50,096 nt of DNA from Candidatus Peregrinibacteria bacterium GW2011_GWA2_33_10 (lineage in GTDB: Bacteria; Patescibacteriota; Gracilibacteria; UBA1369; GWC2-33-13), in the NCBI GenBank assembly GCA_000989565.1, contig LBOO01000004.1, forward strand, positions 1 to 50,096. The letters run 5' to 3'. A program made the position numbers and the translations under genes. Under the pieces are notes generated by a model. The model was given only the letters and a program-made list of their open reading frames with translations, ran no database searches and was not told where the DNA came from. Positions 1-8,610 of the stretch are shown one piece after another. How positions within the stretch are numbered: the first letter of the stretch is position 1; each line of letters starts with the position of its first letter.

Positions 1-99
1 ATTGCAGGCACCTCAAGTGTTGCAAAAAATTGGGCGAGTATGTTTGGCAGCCGTGAAGTCAATGCACTTTCACCGATGCGGTTGAGGGTGATGGATAAT
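1..99 (+). repeat. Toxin-junction direct repeat, copy 1
   Basis: Identical over 99 bp to 1820-1918. The match begins at base 1 of the window and ends at the VMDN codons. It encodes the conserved stalk just before the variable toxin tail. Its position at the window edge suggests an unresolved repeat in the assembly. Confidence 0.95.
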
Positions 100-555
100 G
101 TTACAGCTTCTAAATTTGCACGTGCAGAAACTGGATATCCTGTGCTTGAAGCAAAAATTGATCAAATATCTCATGGATATTCGGCAGATACTTGGGAAAT
201 GACAACATTACGTGCTGGTGATGTAGTGTATGGTGGAATACCTGGGCAGTCGGCTTTTTATACTGATTTTGAAACAGCATTAGGTGCGGCGGGAAATAAA
301 GAAGTTTTAGGTGAAAACCTACAGATTCAACCACACCCGATAAGAGGATATCGCTCTAATATTGCCGCTTATAAGGTCGTAAATGATGCTCGAATTCCTA
401 GTAGTGTTGTTCACGCCAATCCACAGTTTGGTGTTGGAGGCGGTAGACAATTTTTTATTGATCATTATTCATGCGCATTACGTTTAGAAAATGAATTTAA
501 TTTGGAGGAATTTTACAATGAAAATCAATTGCCCACAAATCGTTTTCGTCCTTGA
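1..555 (+). CDS. Polymorphic toxin C-terminal domain (5'-partial)
   Basis: The reading frame is open from base 1, so the gene begins outside the window; an internal ATG at 40 is not a convincing start. The first 33 codons lie in the 99-bp repeat and are identical to residues 199-231 of the protein at 1226-1924. They end in VMDN, which resembles the VENN-type marker before variable CDI/polymorphic toxin tails (inference). The unique tail of about 150 residues has LRAGDVVYGGIPGQSAFYTD and, near the end, NPQFGVGGGRQFF. This Gly-rich GGGxQ core is reminiscent of TNT/ART-like NAD-dependent toxins, but I cannot assign a family. The next gene starts inside its 3' end, as expected for a toxin-immunity pair. 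The toxin role is likely; the activity is unknown. Confidence 0.7.
   Translation: MAGTSSVAKNWASMFGSREVNALSPMRLRVMDNVTASKFARAETGYPVLEAKIDQISHGYSADTWEMTTLRAGDVVYGGIPGQSAFYTDFETALGAAGNKEVLGENLQIQPHPIRGYRSNIAAYKVVNDARIPSSVVHANPQFGVGGGRQFFIDHYSCALRLENEFNLEEFYNENQLPTNRFRP
504..508 (+). promoter_or_regulatory. Strong ribosome binding site of the immunity gene
   Basis: GGAGG lies nine bases before ATG 518 and inside the toxin coding sequence. It is one of the few clear Shine-Dalgarno sites in the window. It fixes the immunity start at 518 rather than at the upstream in-frame ATG 491, and suggests translation coupled to the toxin. Confidence 0.75.
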
Positions 556-796
556 TTTTCTGAAAGTCAATGGCAATGAAATTGCGGAGGTTTCTGATGG
601 TTGGTCTAACGTAAAAGAAGATATTCGCATGAAATTAGAGTTGTCGTCATCAGCAAAAGAAAAAATAAAACTTGAACAACCTGATTTGGAATATTGGAGT
701 TATCGAGGTTCTCCACACAATTCTCCCGATGAAGGTTTTATTTGCCACGAACACAATGTTTCGATTTCTTTCCCTGTAAAAAATAAATCGGTTTGA
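518..796 (+). CDS. Putative immunity protein, 92 aa
   Basis: The product is small and soluble, with no signal peptide or membrane segment. ATG 518 was chosen because GGAGG at 504-508 precedes it. The gene overlaps the toxin end by 38 bp. Small size, overlap with a toxin tail and same strand make it the natural cognate immunity protein (inference from context). The sequence mixes acidic and aromatic residues (DLEYWSYRGSPHN) and matches no family I recognise. Confidence 0.6.
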   Translation: MKINCPQIVFVLDFLKVNGNEIAEVSDGWSNVKEDIRMKLELSSSAKEKIKLEQPDLEYWSYRGSPHNSPDEGFICHEHNVSISFPVKNKSV

Positions 797-815
797 TTTT
801 TAAACCGAGGTAGGG

Positions 816-1097
816 ATGTTAAAAAAAATAAATGAAGGTGGAGTGGAAAGTGATCAAGGATTTGCAATACAAATTGTGGGCCCTGAGATTATGCGATATA
901 CCTATAAAAATTATATTCTTGATCTTGGTATTAGCTATGATTTAAAAAATAGAAAAGCTTATATATATGTAAGTGATGCTGTTGACTGGAATGATGGAGG
1001 CAAAAAAGTACGTATAAGCGCAGATAATAAAAATTTGATAATTCAGAATATCAAGGACGCGGTACAGTTGCTTACTGGAAGTTTTGAGGTTGTTTAA
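816..1097 (+). CDS. Small protein, possible second immunity protein, 93 aa
   Basis: Starts at ATG 816 with GAGG five bases upstream, 19 bp after the first immunity gene. The protein has a beta-rich N-terminal half (YTYKNYILDLGISYDL, KAYIYVSD) followed by a DWNDGGKKVRIS stretch and a C-terminal helix. That layout is seen in small immunity families such as Imm74-like proteins; the match is from memory and weak. It may be an orphan immunity gene kept after loss of its toxin, common in polymorphic toxin loci. Confidence 0.5.
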   Translation: MLKKINEGGVESDQGFAIQIVGPEIMRYTYKNYILDLGISYDLKNRKAYIYVSDAVDWNDGGKKVRISADNKNLIIQNIKDAVQLLTGSFEVV

Positions 1098-1225
1098 AAT
1101 AAAGAGTAATTCAGTTAAAGAATAGTATAAATTGAAATAAAAATAAATTTTTTCTTTAAAAATTTAAAACAACGCACAACCACAACCACTCACAACCGCA
1201 TAAATGAATAATAAAAGCGAAGCCA

Positions 1226-1924
1226 ATGAACGAATCATTAAATATAAAATGTAACCGCTCACTCACGTTCGCGGCTCCGATTTTGTTTATTCGCTCCACC
1301 CACATCGATCCCACCTACAACCCCGATTACGACATCGCACAACAATATCAACAAATGATGGATAATAGCTGGGATCAACAAATATCTTCAATTGAAGATG
1401 GCACGAGTGAGCTGAATTACAATACATATGCGAGTGGTAGCGCATCACTCAACAGGGAGCCGCGCGCGTTAGCGAGCGATATGCAGCAAGTGCAAAACAC
1501 AGGTCATGGCTGGGAAGATTGGATATCTCAAGAACTCTACACACACGAAAATTCTAATATCGCCAAAGGAATATTAGCTGTATTTGATGGATTAAATTCA
1601 AATACAGCGCACATGATTATGCATGGATTAGCACCAGATCACGCAATGAATCCAATTGTTGCACTAAGAGAAGCATATTCAAAAATTGATCCAATCACTG
1701 GACATTCAGTTACTGAAGGTCAAGCATACACTGATGCTGCAATAGCAGCTGCTACATTTGCGTTTGGTGGTGAATTTGATTCTATCGCAAACAAGGTGAT
1801 TCACGGAGTAGACAGTCTTATTGCAGGCACCTCAAGTGTTGCAAAAAATTGGGCGAGTATGTTTGGCAGCCGTGAAGTCAATGCACTTTCACCGATGCGG
1901 TTGAGGGTGATGGATAATTCGTAA
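1226..1924 (+). pseudogene. Truncated polymorphic toxin body (pre-toxin region)
   Basis: 232 residues from ATG 1226; an in-frame TGA at 1205 blocks any upstream extension. The product lacks a secretion domain, so it is a displaced internal piece rather than a full effector. The middle is helical and Ala-rich (EGQAYTDAAIAAATFAFGGE), like linkers before toxin tails. Its last 33 codons are the 99-bp repeat. One codon past the repeat it hits TAA at 1922, in a different frame from the toxin-like sequence that follows. The first 20 or so codons may be junction sequence rather than native protein. Confidence 0.6.
1820..1918 (+). repeat. Toxin-junction direct repeat, copy 2
   Basis: Exact copy of bases 1-99 at an offset of 1819. 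The flanks diverge immediately on the 3' side (base 100 g versus base 1919 t), exactly where the variable toxin tail starts. Confidence 0.95.
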
Positions 1925-2294
1925 TGATGTCTTACGTTCATTCGATTTAGAAACTTTTCGAGTTGAACATGTCGTTGAACAAAAACAAATTTATCGTGCA
2001 TTCGATGATTTTGACGCTAAAATGTTTGGTCGTTATACATCTGAAAATTTATTAGAAAATCAGACAAGGCGTATTGTTGATTTTGCTTTACCAAATAACT
2101 CAGCCACAAGGCTTGCTATAGTAGAAGTTCCTCAGGGTGCAACCATTTTTTCCGGAAGAGTTGCTCAGCAATTTGGATTGAGAGGTGGAGCACAACAAAC
2201 GTTTCTTACAGGTCCGCTGGATCAATACATGTTCCAAGAGACAATGATGCCACGAGAAATTTATACACCAAGAGGAATGGCCAATGCTTATTGA
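1920..2294 (+). pseudogene. Frameshifted toxin tail remnant
   Basis: An open frame runs from about 1920 to TGA 2292-2294; the internal ATG at 2022 is probably not a true start. It reads RNDVLRSFDLETFRVEHV, continues through a middle section, then VPQGATIFSGRVAQQFGLRGGAQQTF. The core VA..FG..GG.QQ.F parallels ANPQFGVGGGRQFF of the first toxin, so both tails may be divergent members of one fold. It is out of frame with the toxin body that stops at 1924, so it is probably silent. No immunity gene follows; the PKD remnant starts at once. Confidence 0.55.
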
Positions 2295-2336
2295 AAAACA
2301 GCAACTCATAAATATAAAAATCCGGGTATTTATCGC

Positions 2337-2651
2337 ATGAAATTGAAAATAAAAGACAGTAAAGAAAATGTTGATCAAAAAATATTAAATATCCGCATAG
2401 AAACAATCATTTCGGATTTTTATATAAAACCTGCGAAAGGATCAAGTGAAACAATATTTGAACTTGATGGGTCCGCGTCAAAAAGCGATATAGCGAGTAT
2501 AAACAAATGGGATTGGAATATTACCAAAGAAGAGGATTCCGGTTTTAAAGAAGATGATTTGGACATAAAATCAGGAAACTTGAATTCGGAAAATTTAACT
2601 TTAAAATTTACCGAACCCGGCGTTTATAAAATTGATTTAGCTGTTTCCTGA
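2337..2651 (+). pseudogene. PKD-domain surface protein, 5' fragment (decapitated)
   Basis: The first in-frame ATG is 2337, but PKD-like coding is visible from about 2295: THKYKNPGIYRMKLKI is the classic last strand of a PKD domain. The gene therefore lost its signal peptide and first domains at the junction with the toxin remnant; the TGA at 2292 is in this same frame. A further PKD domain follows (FELDGSASKSDIASINKWDW) and ends at TGA 2649. PKD coding resumes in the next frame from about 2641, so a frameshift separates this piece from the downstream one. Confidence 0.65.
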
Positions 2652-2913
2652 AACAAAACCCGGCCAAGTCTATTTTGACGCGTCGGAAACTATAGATCCC
2701 GATAACAATGATTTAGAGTATTTATGGAATATAGATGCGAATTTAAACGAAGATTTTATATTCGAAAAAAGCACAACCAATACTTCGATTAATCCCATAA
2801 TTTCATTTCTAAAAACAGGAGAATTTAATGTTGACCTGATTGTCAGCGACAAACTACCTGAAGAAATCAAAAAGACCGCAATAATAAGCAAAAAAGTTGA
2901 GATAGAAAATATT

Positions 2914-5679
2914 TTGGGAATAGAAATCTCAACTGACGCCAATGTCTATAATTTAAATAAAAATTCCGAAAGTAAAGTAAAAGTAACTATTGAAAGCCAA
3001 GCAGGCAAATATGCGGAAGTGGATTTTTCCGATGGAGAGAAAAGTGAACTGGAATTTGCAAATAAAGATGGAAAAAATTCCATTTCCACCGAGCATGTTT
3101 ACACTGAAAGCGGCATTTATCAAATAAAAGCCACAGTTTATGACGTGGACGGCAATGAAAATTCAGATATTAAAGTAATTAAAATCGGAGACGGTACCAC
3201 CCCTTTAGCCAGTTTCGAAATTTTGCAGGACAATATTAAAATAGCGGACAGCAGAGCCACGGAAGCGGAAAATTGTTCTAAACCGACAGTAACCGGTAAC
3301 AAAAATAATGTATTCACTTTTGATGCATCAAAATCATTGAATATAGATGGTACAAATAGAAAATTGAATTACAACTGGACTATCAAAGCTTTAGACTCAA
3401 ATAAACAAATATTCCAAACATCAGATTTGAAAAAGTTTACTACGAAAATTGATAGATACGGTGAGTATCTGATTGAATTGGATTTAAAAGATAAAGATGA
3501 TCCGAGCAAACAGGATTACGCCTATTTTGGATGTTTAAAAATAGCTTCCGCGCCTCCACAAATTAATAATATTCAATATACGGTTGCTGATCCTAAAAAC
3601 ATCACTCCATTAAAATTGGAATTAAAAGCCATAGGAGCAAAAGATCCGGATGGTGAAATCGTCAGATATTTATGGTGGTATCAAGATATTGCCGATAGTA
3701 CAAATGAAAAACTCGGATCTCATACAACTGCAAAAAACACAACAACTCTCACGATTAATACTTTTGGAAAAGAAAACGAAATTAAAAAATACAGATTGTA
3801 TGTTGAAATTACCGATAATGATAATAATCGCGTAAATATTGAAGATGTATTGCCTGAAGCAAATATTCCTCAAATCGAAGTAACAAATGGCCCAAATAAA
3901 CTTCCGGAAATCACTTTGAGCGCAGATAGAACTTATATAATGAAAGGCGAATCCGTAAATATATCAGCAAAAACCGATGATCCTGACGGAAAAATTGAAA
4001 TCATTGAATGGGATCTGGATGGAGATCTAATTTATAATGAAGACGAATCCGCGGAAAACGATGAAAAAAATTGCCAAAATAAATTCACATGTACCTATCA
4101 ATATAATCAGAAAAACAATAAAGGATATGAAGTAAGAGCTGCGGTAACAGATTCATTAAAAGCAAAAGTAACTTCAAAAGCCCTAAAAATATTTGTGGAT
4201 TCAAAAGCAAAAGATCCGGTAGCTGCTTTTATTTTGGAAAAAGAGCCGCAACCCGGGGAATTAACCGTAACTGTAAAAGATAATAGTGAAATCGATCCTG
4301 AAAATAATAAAAACATAAAATACATTTGGGACAAAGACATTTCTACGGATTCGAGCGGTGATAAAAAACCTGATAATGACAACGATGAAGATGATAAAAA
4401 ACAAAAAGGACAAAAACAAATGACATTTACTTATCCAAAATTGGGAACATACGAAATAAAATTAACGATTGAGGATGATGAAGGAAACGGAGATAGTATT
4501 AGCCAAAAAGTAACTTTTTCAGATAAAACCGCGAGTAAGCCGATTGCTGAGTTTAATCATCAAATAAGCACGTTTGCCAATGGAAAATATACTGTCAATT
4601 TCAACGCGTCCGCCTCAAAAGCTCCGAAAAATGAAACATTAACCAATTATATTTGGGATTTTAACTTGGACGAAGCTGCGAAAGACAGCAAAAATACGGA
4701 CAATAACACCATAAATGATATTCAGGAAGAAGGTTCTATTACTCCATCATATATTTATTATCCGGGGACATATAAAGTGAAATTAACTGTAGAAACAGCC
4801 AATGCCAATAATTCCAAAACAGTAACTTTGAATTTAAAAGATCCATCTAAAGGGCAAGTACCCGTGGCGACTTTGAAAAGTAAAGACCCGACACTGGAAA
4901 ATTATTCTAAAGATAGAATTGAATTAACCGGTGAAAAAGCGTGCGTAACTTTTGTTTATAATGCGACAGGAGGCTCATCAAATTATGAAAAATTCATAAT
5001 TGATTATAATATTAATTTTGATTTGTCCGGAGATGGCAACGGAGAAAATGACGCTGACTTTCAGTCAGCGGTCGCCGGGGAAATTCAATATTGTTATGAA
5101 AAAAGCTGGGCAAAAGAAAAAGATATAATAGCCAAATTATTTGTCTACGATAAAAATGGCCAAATCAGTTCTCGCGAAAGATTGATATATTTTATTCCAA
5201 CACAACCCGGCCAGATTGATGCCAGGATTTTTAGTCGGCCAACCCCTGCTCAAGGAGGAAAAAACAATAACAAAATTGTTCTTTATGGGGACAAAGGTGA
5301 AATCACTTTTGATTTCACAAACTCAATCGGTGAAGGTTTGGAATATTATTTTGATAAAAATGTTTATTTTGACTCCAATTTTAATAATACTTTGGATGAT
5401 GATTATATAAATATTGAAAAGGGAGCTGACGGGAAACCAAAGCCAATAACAGAGCCATTTGAAAGATCATGGGGAAAAACAAAAAGCCGATTGATAATTA
5501 AAGATAAATACGGACAAATAGATCAAGCCGAAGTTGAAATTGTCTTTGAAAATCCGGCTCAAACAAATATAATTTCAATAGTTTCATCAAACTTATTTGT
5601 GAGTATATTTGCTATTATTGGTATCATTGCTATAATCTTTTATCAGGTAATCAATAAAATTAAAAAATATTCCAACTAA
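2914..5679 (+). CDS. PKD-repeat surface protein, 3' part with C-terminal membrane anchor
   Basis: 921 residues from ATG 2914, but the frame is open and clearly PKD-coding back to about 2641 (QVYFDASETIDPDNNDLEYL), so 2914 is only the first available ATG. About eight tandem PKD-like beta-sandwich domains follow, with repeated DPDGEI, YxWDxD and GxYxVxL strand signatures. Asp/Glu-rich loops suggest calcium binding (inference). One hydrophobic helix near residues 890-912 is followed by NKIKKYSN, a membrane anchor with the PKD array outside. With no signal peptide and a frameshift upstream, this is probably the remnant of a larger surface protein. The intact relative at 5722 follows 42 bp later. 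Confidence 0.7.
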   Translation: MGIEISTDANVYNLNKNSESKVKVTIESQAGKYAEVDFSDGEKSELEFANKDGKNSISTEHVYTESGIYQIKATVYDVDGNENSDIKVIKIGDGTTPLASFEILQDNIKIADSRATEAENCSKPTVTGNKNNVFTFDASKSLNIDGTNRKLNYNWTIKALDSNKQIFQTSDLKKFTTKIDRYGEYLIELDLKDKDDPSKQDYAYFGCLKIASAPPQINNIQYTVADPKNITPLKLELKAIGAKDPDGEIVRYLWWYQDIADSTNEKLGSHTTAKNTTTLTINTFGKENEIKKYRLYVEITDNDNNRVNIEDVLPEANIPQIEVTNGPNKLPEITLSADRTYIMKGESVNISAKTDDPDGKIEIIEWDLDGDLIYNEDESAENDEKNCQNKFTCTYQYNQKNNKGYEVRAAVTDSLKAKVTSKALKIFVDSKAKDPVAAFILEKEPQPGELTVTVKDNSEIDPENNKNIKYIWDKDISTDSSGDKKPDNDNDEDDKKQKGQKQMTFTYPKLGTYEIKLTIEDDEGNGDSISQKVTFSDKTASKPIAEFNHQISTFANGKYTVNFNASASKAPKNETLTNYIWDFNLDEAAKDSKNTDNNTINDIQEEGSITPSYIYYPGTYKVKLTVETANANNSKTVTLNLKDPSKGQVPVATLKSKDPTLENYSKDRIELTGEKACVTFVYNATGGSSNYEKFIIDYNINFDLSGDGNGENDADFQSAVAGEIQYCYEKSWAKEKDIIAKLFVYDKNGQISSRERLIYFIPTQPGQIDARIFSRPTPAQGGKNNNKIVLYGDKGEITFDFTNSIGEGLEYYFDKNVYFDSNFNNTLDDDYINIEKGADGKPKPITEPFERSWGKTKSRLIIKDKYGQIDQAEVEIVFENPAQTNIISIVSSNLFVSIFAIIGIIAIIFYQVINKIKKYSN

Positions 5680-5721
5680 GCGGCTTTTTAAGCTGTATAA
5701 AAAATATTAATCTTTATAAAC

Positions 5722-7998
5722 ATGCCTGAAAATTTAAATGTTGATAATCAAAATCAAAATAATACACAACCTAATGCAAGCACAAACAATCAACCAATAA
5801 CTCCGACCCCGAATCAACAAAATACTGAAAATCAGAACACTGATATTCAAACACCGGTAAACAATCAAACTCAAAATCCGGATACGGGTTTTAAAGAAAA
5901 TCCCGCGGTAAATCAAGGATATAACGATCCGAATAAATTAAATCTGATAAAAAAACAAAAAGAAAAAAAGAAACAGAAAAAACTGTTTTTAGGTTGTATT
6001 TCAATTTTTCTTGTACTTATTTTGTTTTTTATCATCGCCATAATTCTATTTATGGCTCAGGCAAAAGCAGGTCAAACAAATCCATTGTTATCGATTTTTG
6101 GCATAAAAGAATCAAATTTAATAGGAGCTTTAAAAACTTTATCGAACTTTGGATTCGGATTATTCACATTCGCTTCCTTCATAATCACAATCATTGGATT
6201 ATTTAAACTGTTGATTGTGCGTAAAGACGATATTAGAGGTAAAAGATCAGGTATTATCACCCTGATTGTCGGAATGCTGTTTTTTACAACTTTAATATTC
6301 AGTTGGATCGCGGCTTATTTATATTTAAGTAAAATACAACCGCAACAAAACGGACAAGATAGACCATTGTACGCGTACATCACAACTAATCCCGCTGATT
6401 TAACAAATTTGAAAGCTCCGGTCACGGTTCAGTTTGACGCCTCCAACATACCCAGAGCTGAAAAATATTCTCTACTTTGGGATTTTGGTGATAATACAAG
6501 CGGAAATGGAGTTGAAATCAGTCACACTTATAAAACAAAACCGCAAAATAAAGACGGTAAATATACCGTTAAATTAACAATCAATAATTTTTTGGATGGA
6601 GAAGTAAAAAAACAAGAAGCAACATTGGATGTAATTATTTCCAACATTTTACCTGAAGCAAAGCTGAAATTAAGTGCATCGGAAGGTGAAATCCCTTTGG
6701 AAATCAAATTCGACGCATCTGAAAGCAAAGATCCGGATGGAGAAATAGTGGCTTATGATTGGGAATTTAACGAAGATGATTCATTTGATGACGCGGAAGG
6801 TAAAAAAACAACCTATACATACGATAAATCAGGCTCATATGTCGTCAAATTACGTATTACGGACAACAATGGGGATTACAAAATTATTGAAGAAAAAATT
6901 AAAGCCTTATCTCCGGAAAAACCTGTTGCTGTAATATCCAGCAATAACAAACAAACAAAATATTATGTGGGAACAAATTATATATTTGATGCCTCGGATT
7001 CAGACAGCCCGTTTGGAAAAATTATCAAATACCAGTGGGACATGGGTGACGGCTCAAAATTTAACACTAAAAGCGTTTCTCATTCGTTTGAAGATTCCGG
7101 AAATTATTCAATTAAATTAAAAGTAACGGATGAAATCGGCGAAACAGGAGAAAATACTATAAAAATCGAAGTTCAAGATAAAGATGCGACTCCTCAAGCA
7201 AAAATAAAAACATCACCGGAAATAACTGATGAAAATAACAAAAAATTAGTTGGCGCTGTACCGTTCAAAGTGTTTTTTGATGCTTCCGACAGTAAAGATC
7301 AGGATAACAACATTGTTGATTATAGATGGGATTTTGATGGAGACGGATCCATAGATAAAACAGGTAGGGAAGTAAGCTATACATTTGAGGAAATAGGAAA
7401 ATATAATGCCACGCTTTTCATTACTGATGCGGACGATAATCAGGATCAGACAACTCTCATAATTCAGGTGGAAGAAAAAGGAATCACAGCGGATTTAAAA
7501 GCATCGGCAATCACGGGAGAAGTACCTTTGGAAATCACTTTTGATGCTTCAGGATCAGCTTATCCGGGCGGAGAAATTATTTCCTACGAATGGGATTTTG
7601 GTAACGGTATAAAAAAACTGGGGAATGCCTCAATAACATATACCTATAGTGAAATTGGCGAATTTACCGCAAAAGTAACCGCGATAGCTTCAGACGGCTT
7701 AAAATCCACAGCGGAAACGAATTTAATAGTTCGACCAGTATCTTTAAAAGCATGTTTTGAACCATCCAAAAAAGAAGGTGAAGCACCGTTGAAAGTAACA
7801 TTCACCCCATCCTGCTCCCGCGGTTCAATAGCCAAATATCTTTGGGATTTCCAGGGATCCACCAGCACGGACAAAAAACCAACCTACACCTTCAAAAACC
7901 CCGGCACATATAAAGTAACGCTAAAAGTAACGGACTACGACCAAGTCTCCGATGAGTTTACGTATACGATAGTGGTGAAAGGAGAAATAGAGGATTAA
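5722..7998 (+). CDS. Membrane-anchored six-PKD-domain protein
   Basis: 758 residues. Residues 1-75 are Asn/Gln-rich and disordered, followed by a basic stretch (KKQKEKKKQKK). Three membrane helices lie near 88-112, 143-166 and 178-203. Six consecutive PKD domains (about 218-755) each carry FDAS and YxWDFxxG-type signatures. By the positive-inside rule the N-terminus is cytoplasmic and the PKD array external. PKD arrays usually act as spacers or adhesion modules on the surface; no enzymatic domain is present. The neighbouring broken PKD gene points to a surface-protein locus. Confidence 0.85.
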   Translation: MPENLNVDNQNQNNTQPNASTNNQPITPTPNQQNTENQNTDIQTPVNNQTQNPDTGFKENPAVNQGYNDPNKLNLIKKQKEKKKQKKLFLGCISIFLVLILFFIIAIILFMAQAKAGQTNPLLSIFGIKESNLIGALKTLSNFGFGLFTFASFIITIIGLFKLLIVRKDDIRGKRSGIITLIVGMLFFTTLIFSWIAAYLYLSKIQPQQNGQDRPLYAYITTNPADLTNLKAPVTVQFDASNIPRAEKYSLLWDFGDNTSGNGVEISHTYKTKPQNKDGKYTVKLTINNFLDGEVKKQEATLDVIISNILPEAKLKLSASEGEIPLEIKFDASESKDPDGEIVAYDWEFNEDDSFDDAEGKKTTYTYDKSGSYVVKLRITDNNGDYKIIEEKIKALSPEKPVAVISSNNKQTKYYVGTNYIFDASDSDSPFGKIIKYQWDMGDGSKFNTKSVSHSFEDSGNYSIKLKVTDEIGETGENTIKIEVQDKDATPQAKIKTSPEITDENNKKLVGAVPFKVFFDASDSKDQDNNIVDYRWDFDGDGSIDKTGREVSYTFEEIGKYNATLFITDADDNQDQTTLIIQVEEKGITADLKASAITGEVPLEITFDASGSAYPGGEIISYEWDFGNGIKKLGNASITYTYSEIGEFTAKVTAIASDGLKSTAETNLIVRPVSLKACFEPSKKEGEAPLKVTFTPSCSRGSIAKYLWDFQGSTSTDKKPTYTFKNPGTYKVTLKVTDYDQVSDEFTYTIVVKGEIED

Positions 7999-8229
7999 AA
8001 AAAACTAAAGCATCTACACACATCGCGTAATCAGTAATCCATAAAATATTAAAATGGATTTTATACTCCGACGCTTTAACAATCTCTGCGTAGCTTACTT
8101 TTAAATTTTATGCATCTGCTAGGGCTTTATAGCTACACCGTATATACTGCTTAAATTTTAAAATATGAAAGCGGACCAGTATATAATTTACAAATTACGG
8201 ATTACGAATTACGAATTACGGATTACGGA
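7999..8229. other. Noncoding spacer with inverted repeats
   Basis: No convincing gene. It holds a degenerate GTAATCA/GTAATCC pair near 8026-8040, a 9-bp inverted repeat (TATATACTG 8141-8149, CAGTATATA 8177-8185) and, at its end, the heptamer array. Convergent genes flank it, so the repeats may work in 3'-end formation. Confidence 0.5.
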
Positions 8230-8235
8230 TTACAA
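8194..8235. repeat. ATTACGR heptamer array 1
   Basis: Six tandem 7-bp units (ATTACGG, ATTACGA, ATTACGA, ATTACGG, ATTACGG, ATTACAA). The last unit contains the stop codon of the minus-strand cupin gene. Confidence 0.9.
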
Positions 8236-8595
8236 CTGCTCCCTCTTCTCAATCATCTCCAAATAATCCTTCCTCCTCGGATAGAACACATCAATCTTAA
8301 CGCATTTCTTATCCCCAACAGTGCTGCTTCCATGTTCTTTATCCGGCGGCACATAATAAAAATCTCCGGTTTCTAAAGTTTCTTCTTCATCACCAATCCA
8401 CATCCTAAGTTTTCCTTCTTTTATAAAGCCAAATTGTTCTTCAAAATGCTTATGAGTGGGCATTAAACTGCCGGGCTCAATTTCCAACTGAATTGCGGTC
8501 ATACTTTCATCATTTGAAGTAGTCAAAACTTTCACTTTAACACCTTTGTGCAAGTCAAAACTTTTGCTTTCCGATATTTTTTTAAAAAAGTGCAT
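8230..8595 (-). CDS. Cupin-domain protein, 121 aa
   Basis: A single small beta-barrel cupin. Motif 1 is PTHKHFEEQFGFIKEG near residues 47-62, supplying the H-x-H and Glu metal ligands. Motif 2 is GDFYYVPPDKEHGS with the last His. Such stand-alone cupins bind a metal and act as small isomerases, dioxygenases or sensors; the substrate is not predictable. It lies 15 bp downstream of the division gene, so they probably share a transcript. Its stop codon lies inside a heptamer array. Confidence 0.85.
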   Translation of the reverse strand: MHFFKKISESKSFDLHKGVKVKVLTTSNDESMTAIQLEIEPGSLMPTHKHFEEQFGFIKEGKLRMWIGDEEETLETGDFYYVPPDKEHGSSTVGDKKCVKIDVFYPRRKDYLEMIEKREQL

Positions 8596-8610
8596 AAAAT
8601 AAATTAAAAA

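Noticed and set aside
2292-2651. UGA recoded as an amino acid (as in Gracilibacteria/SR1), joining the toxin tail to the PKD part
   Set aside because: Well-defined genes such as gatB and recG end in TGA at their normal lengths, and the PKD frame changes at 2649 rather than reading through.
5870-5890. NPDTG in the N-terminal part of the six-PKD protein as a sorting signal
   Set aside because: It lies in the cytoplasmic disordered segment and is not followed directly by a C-terminal anchor.
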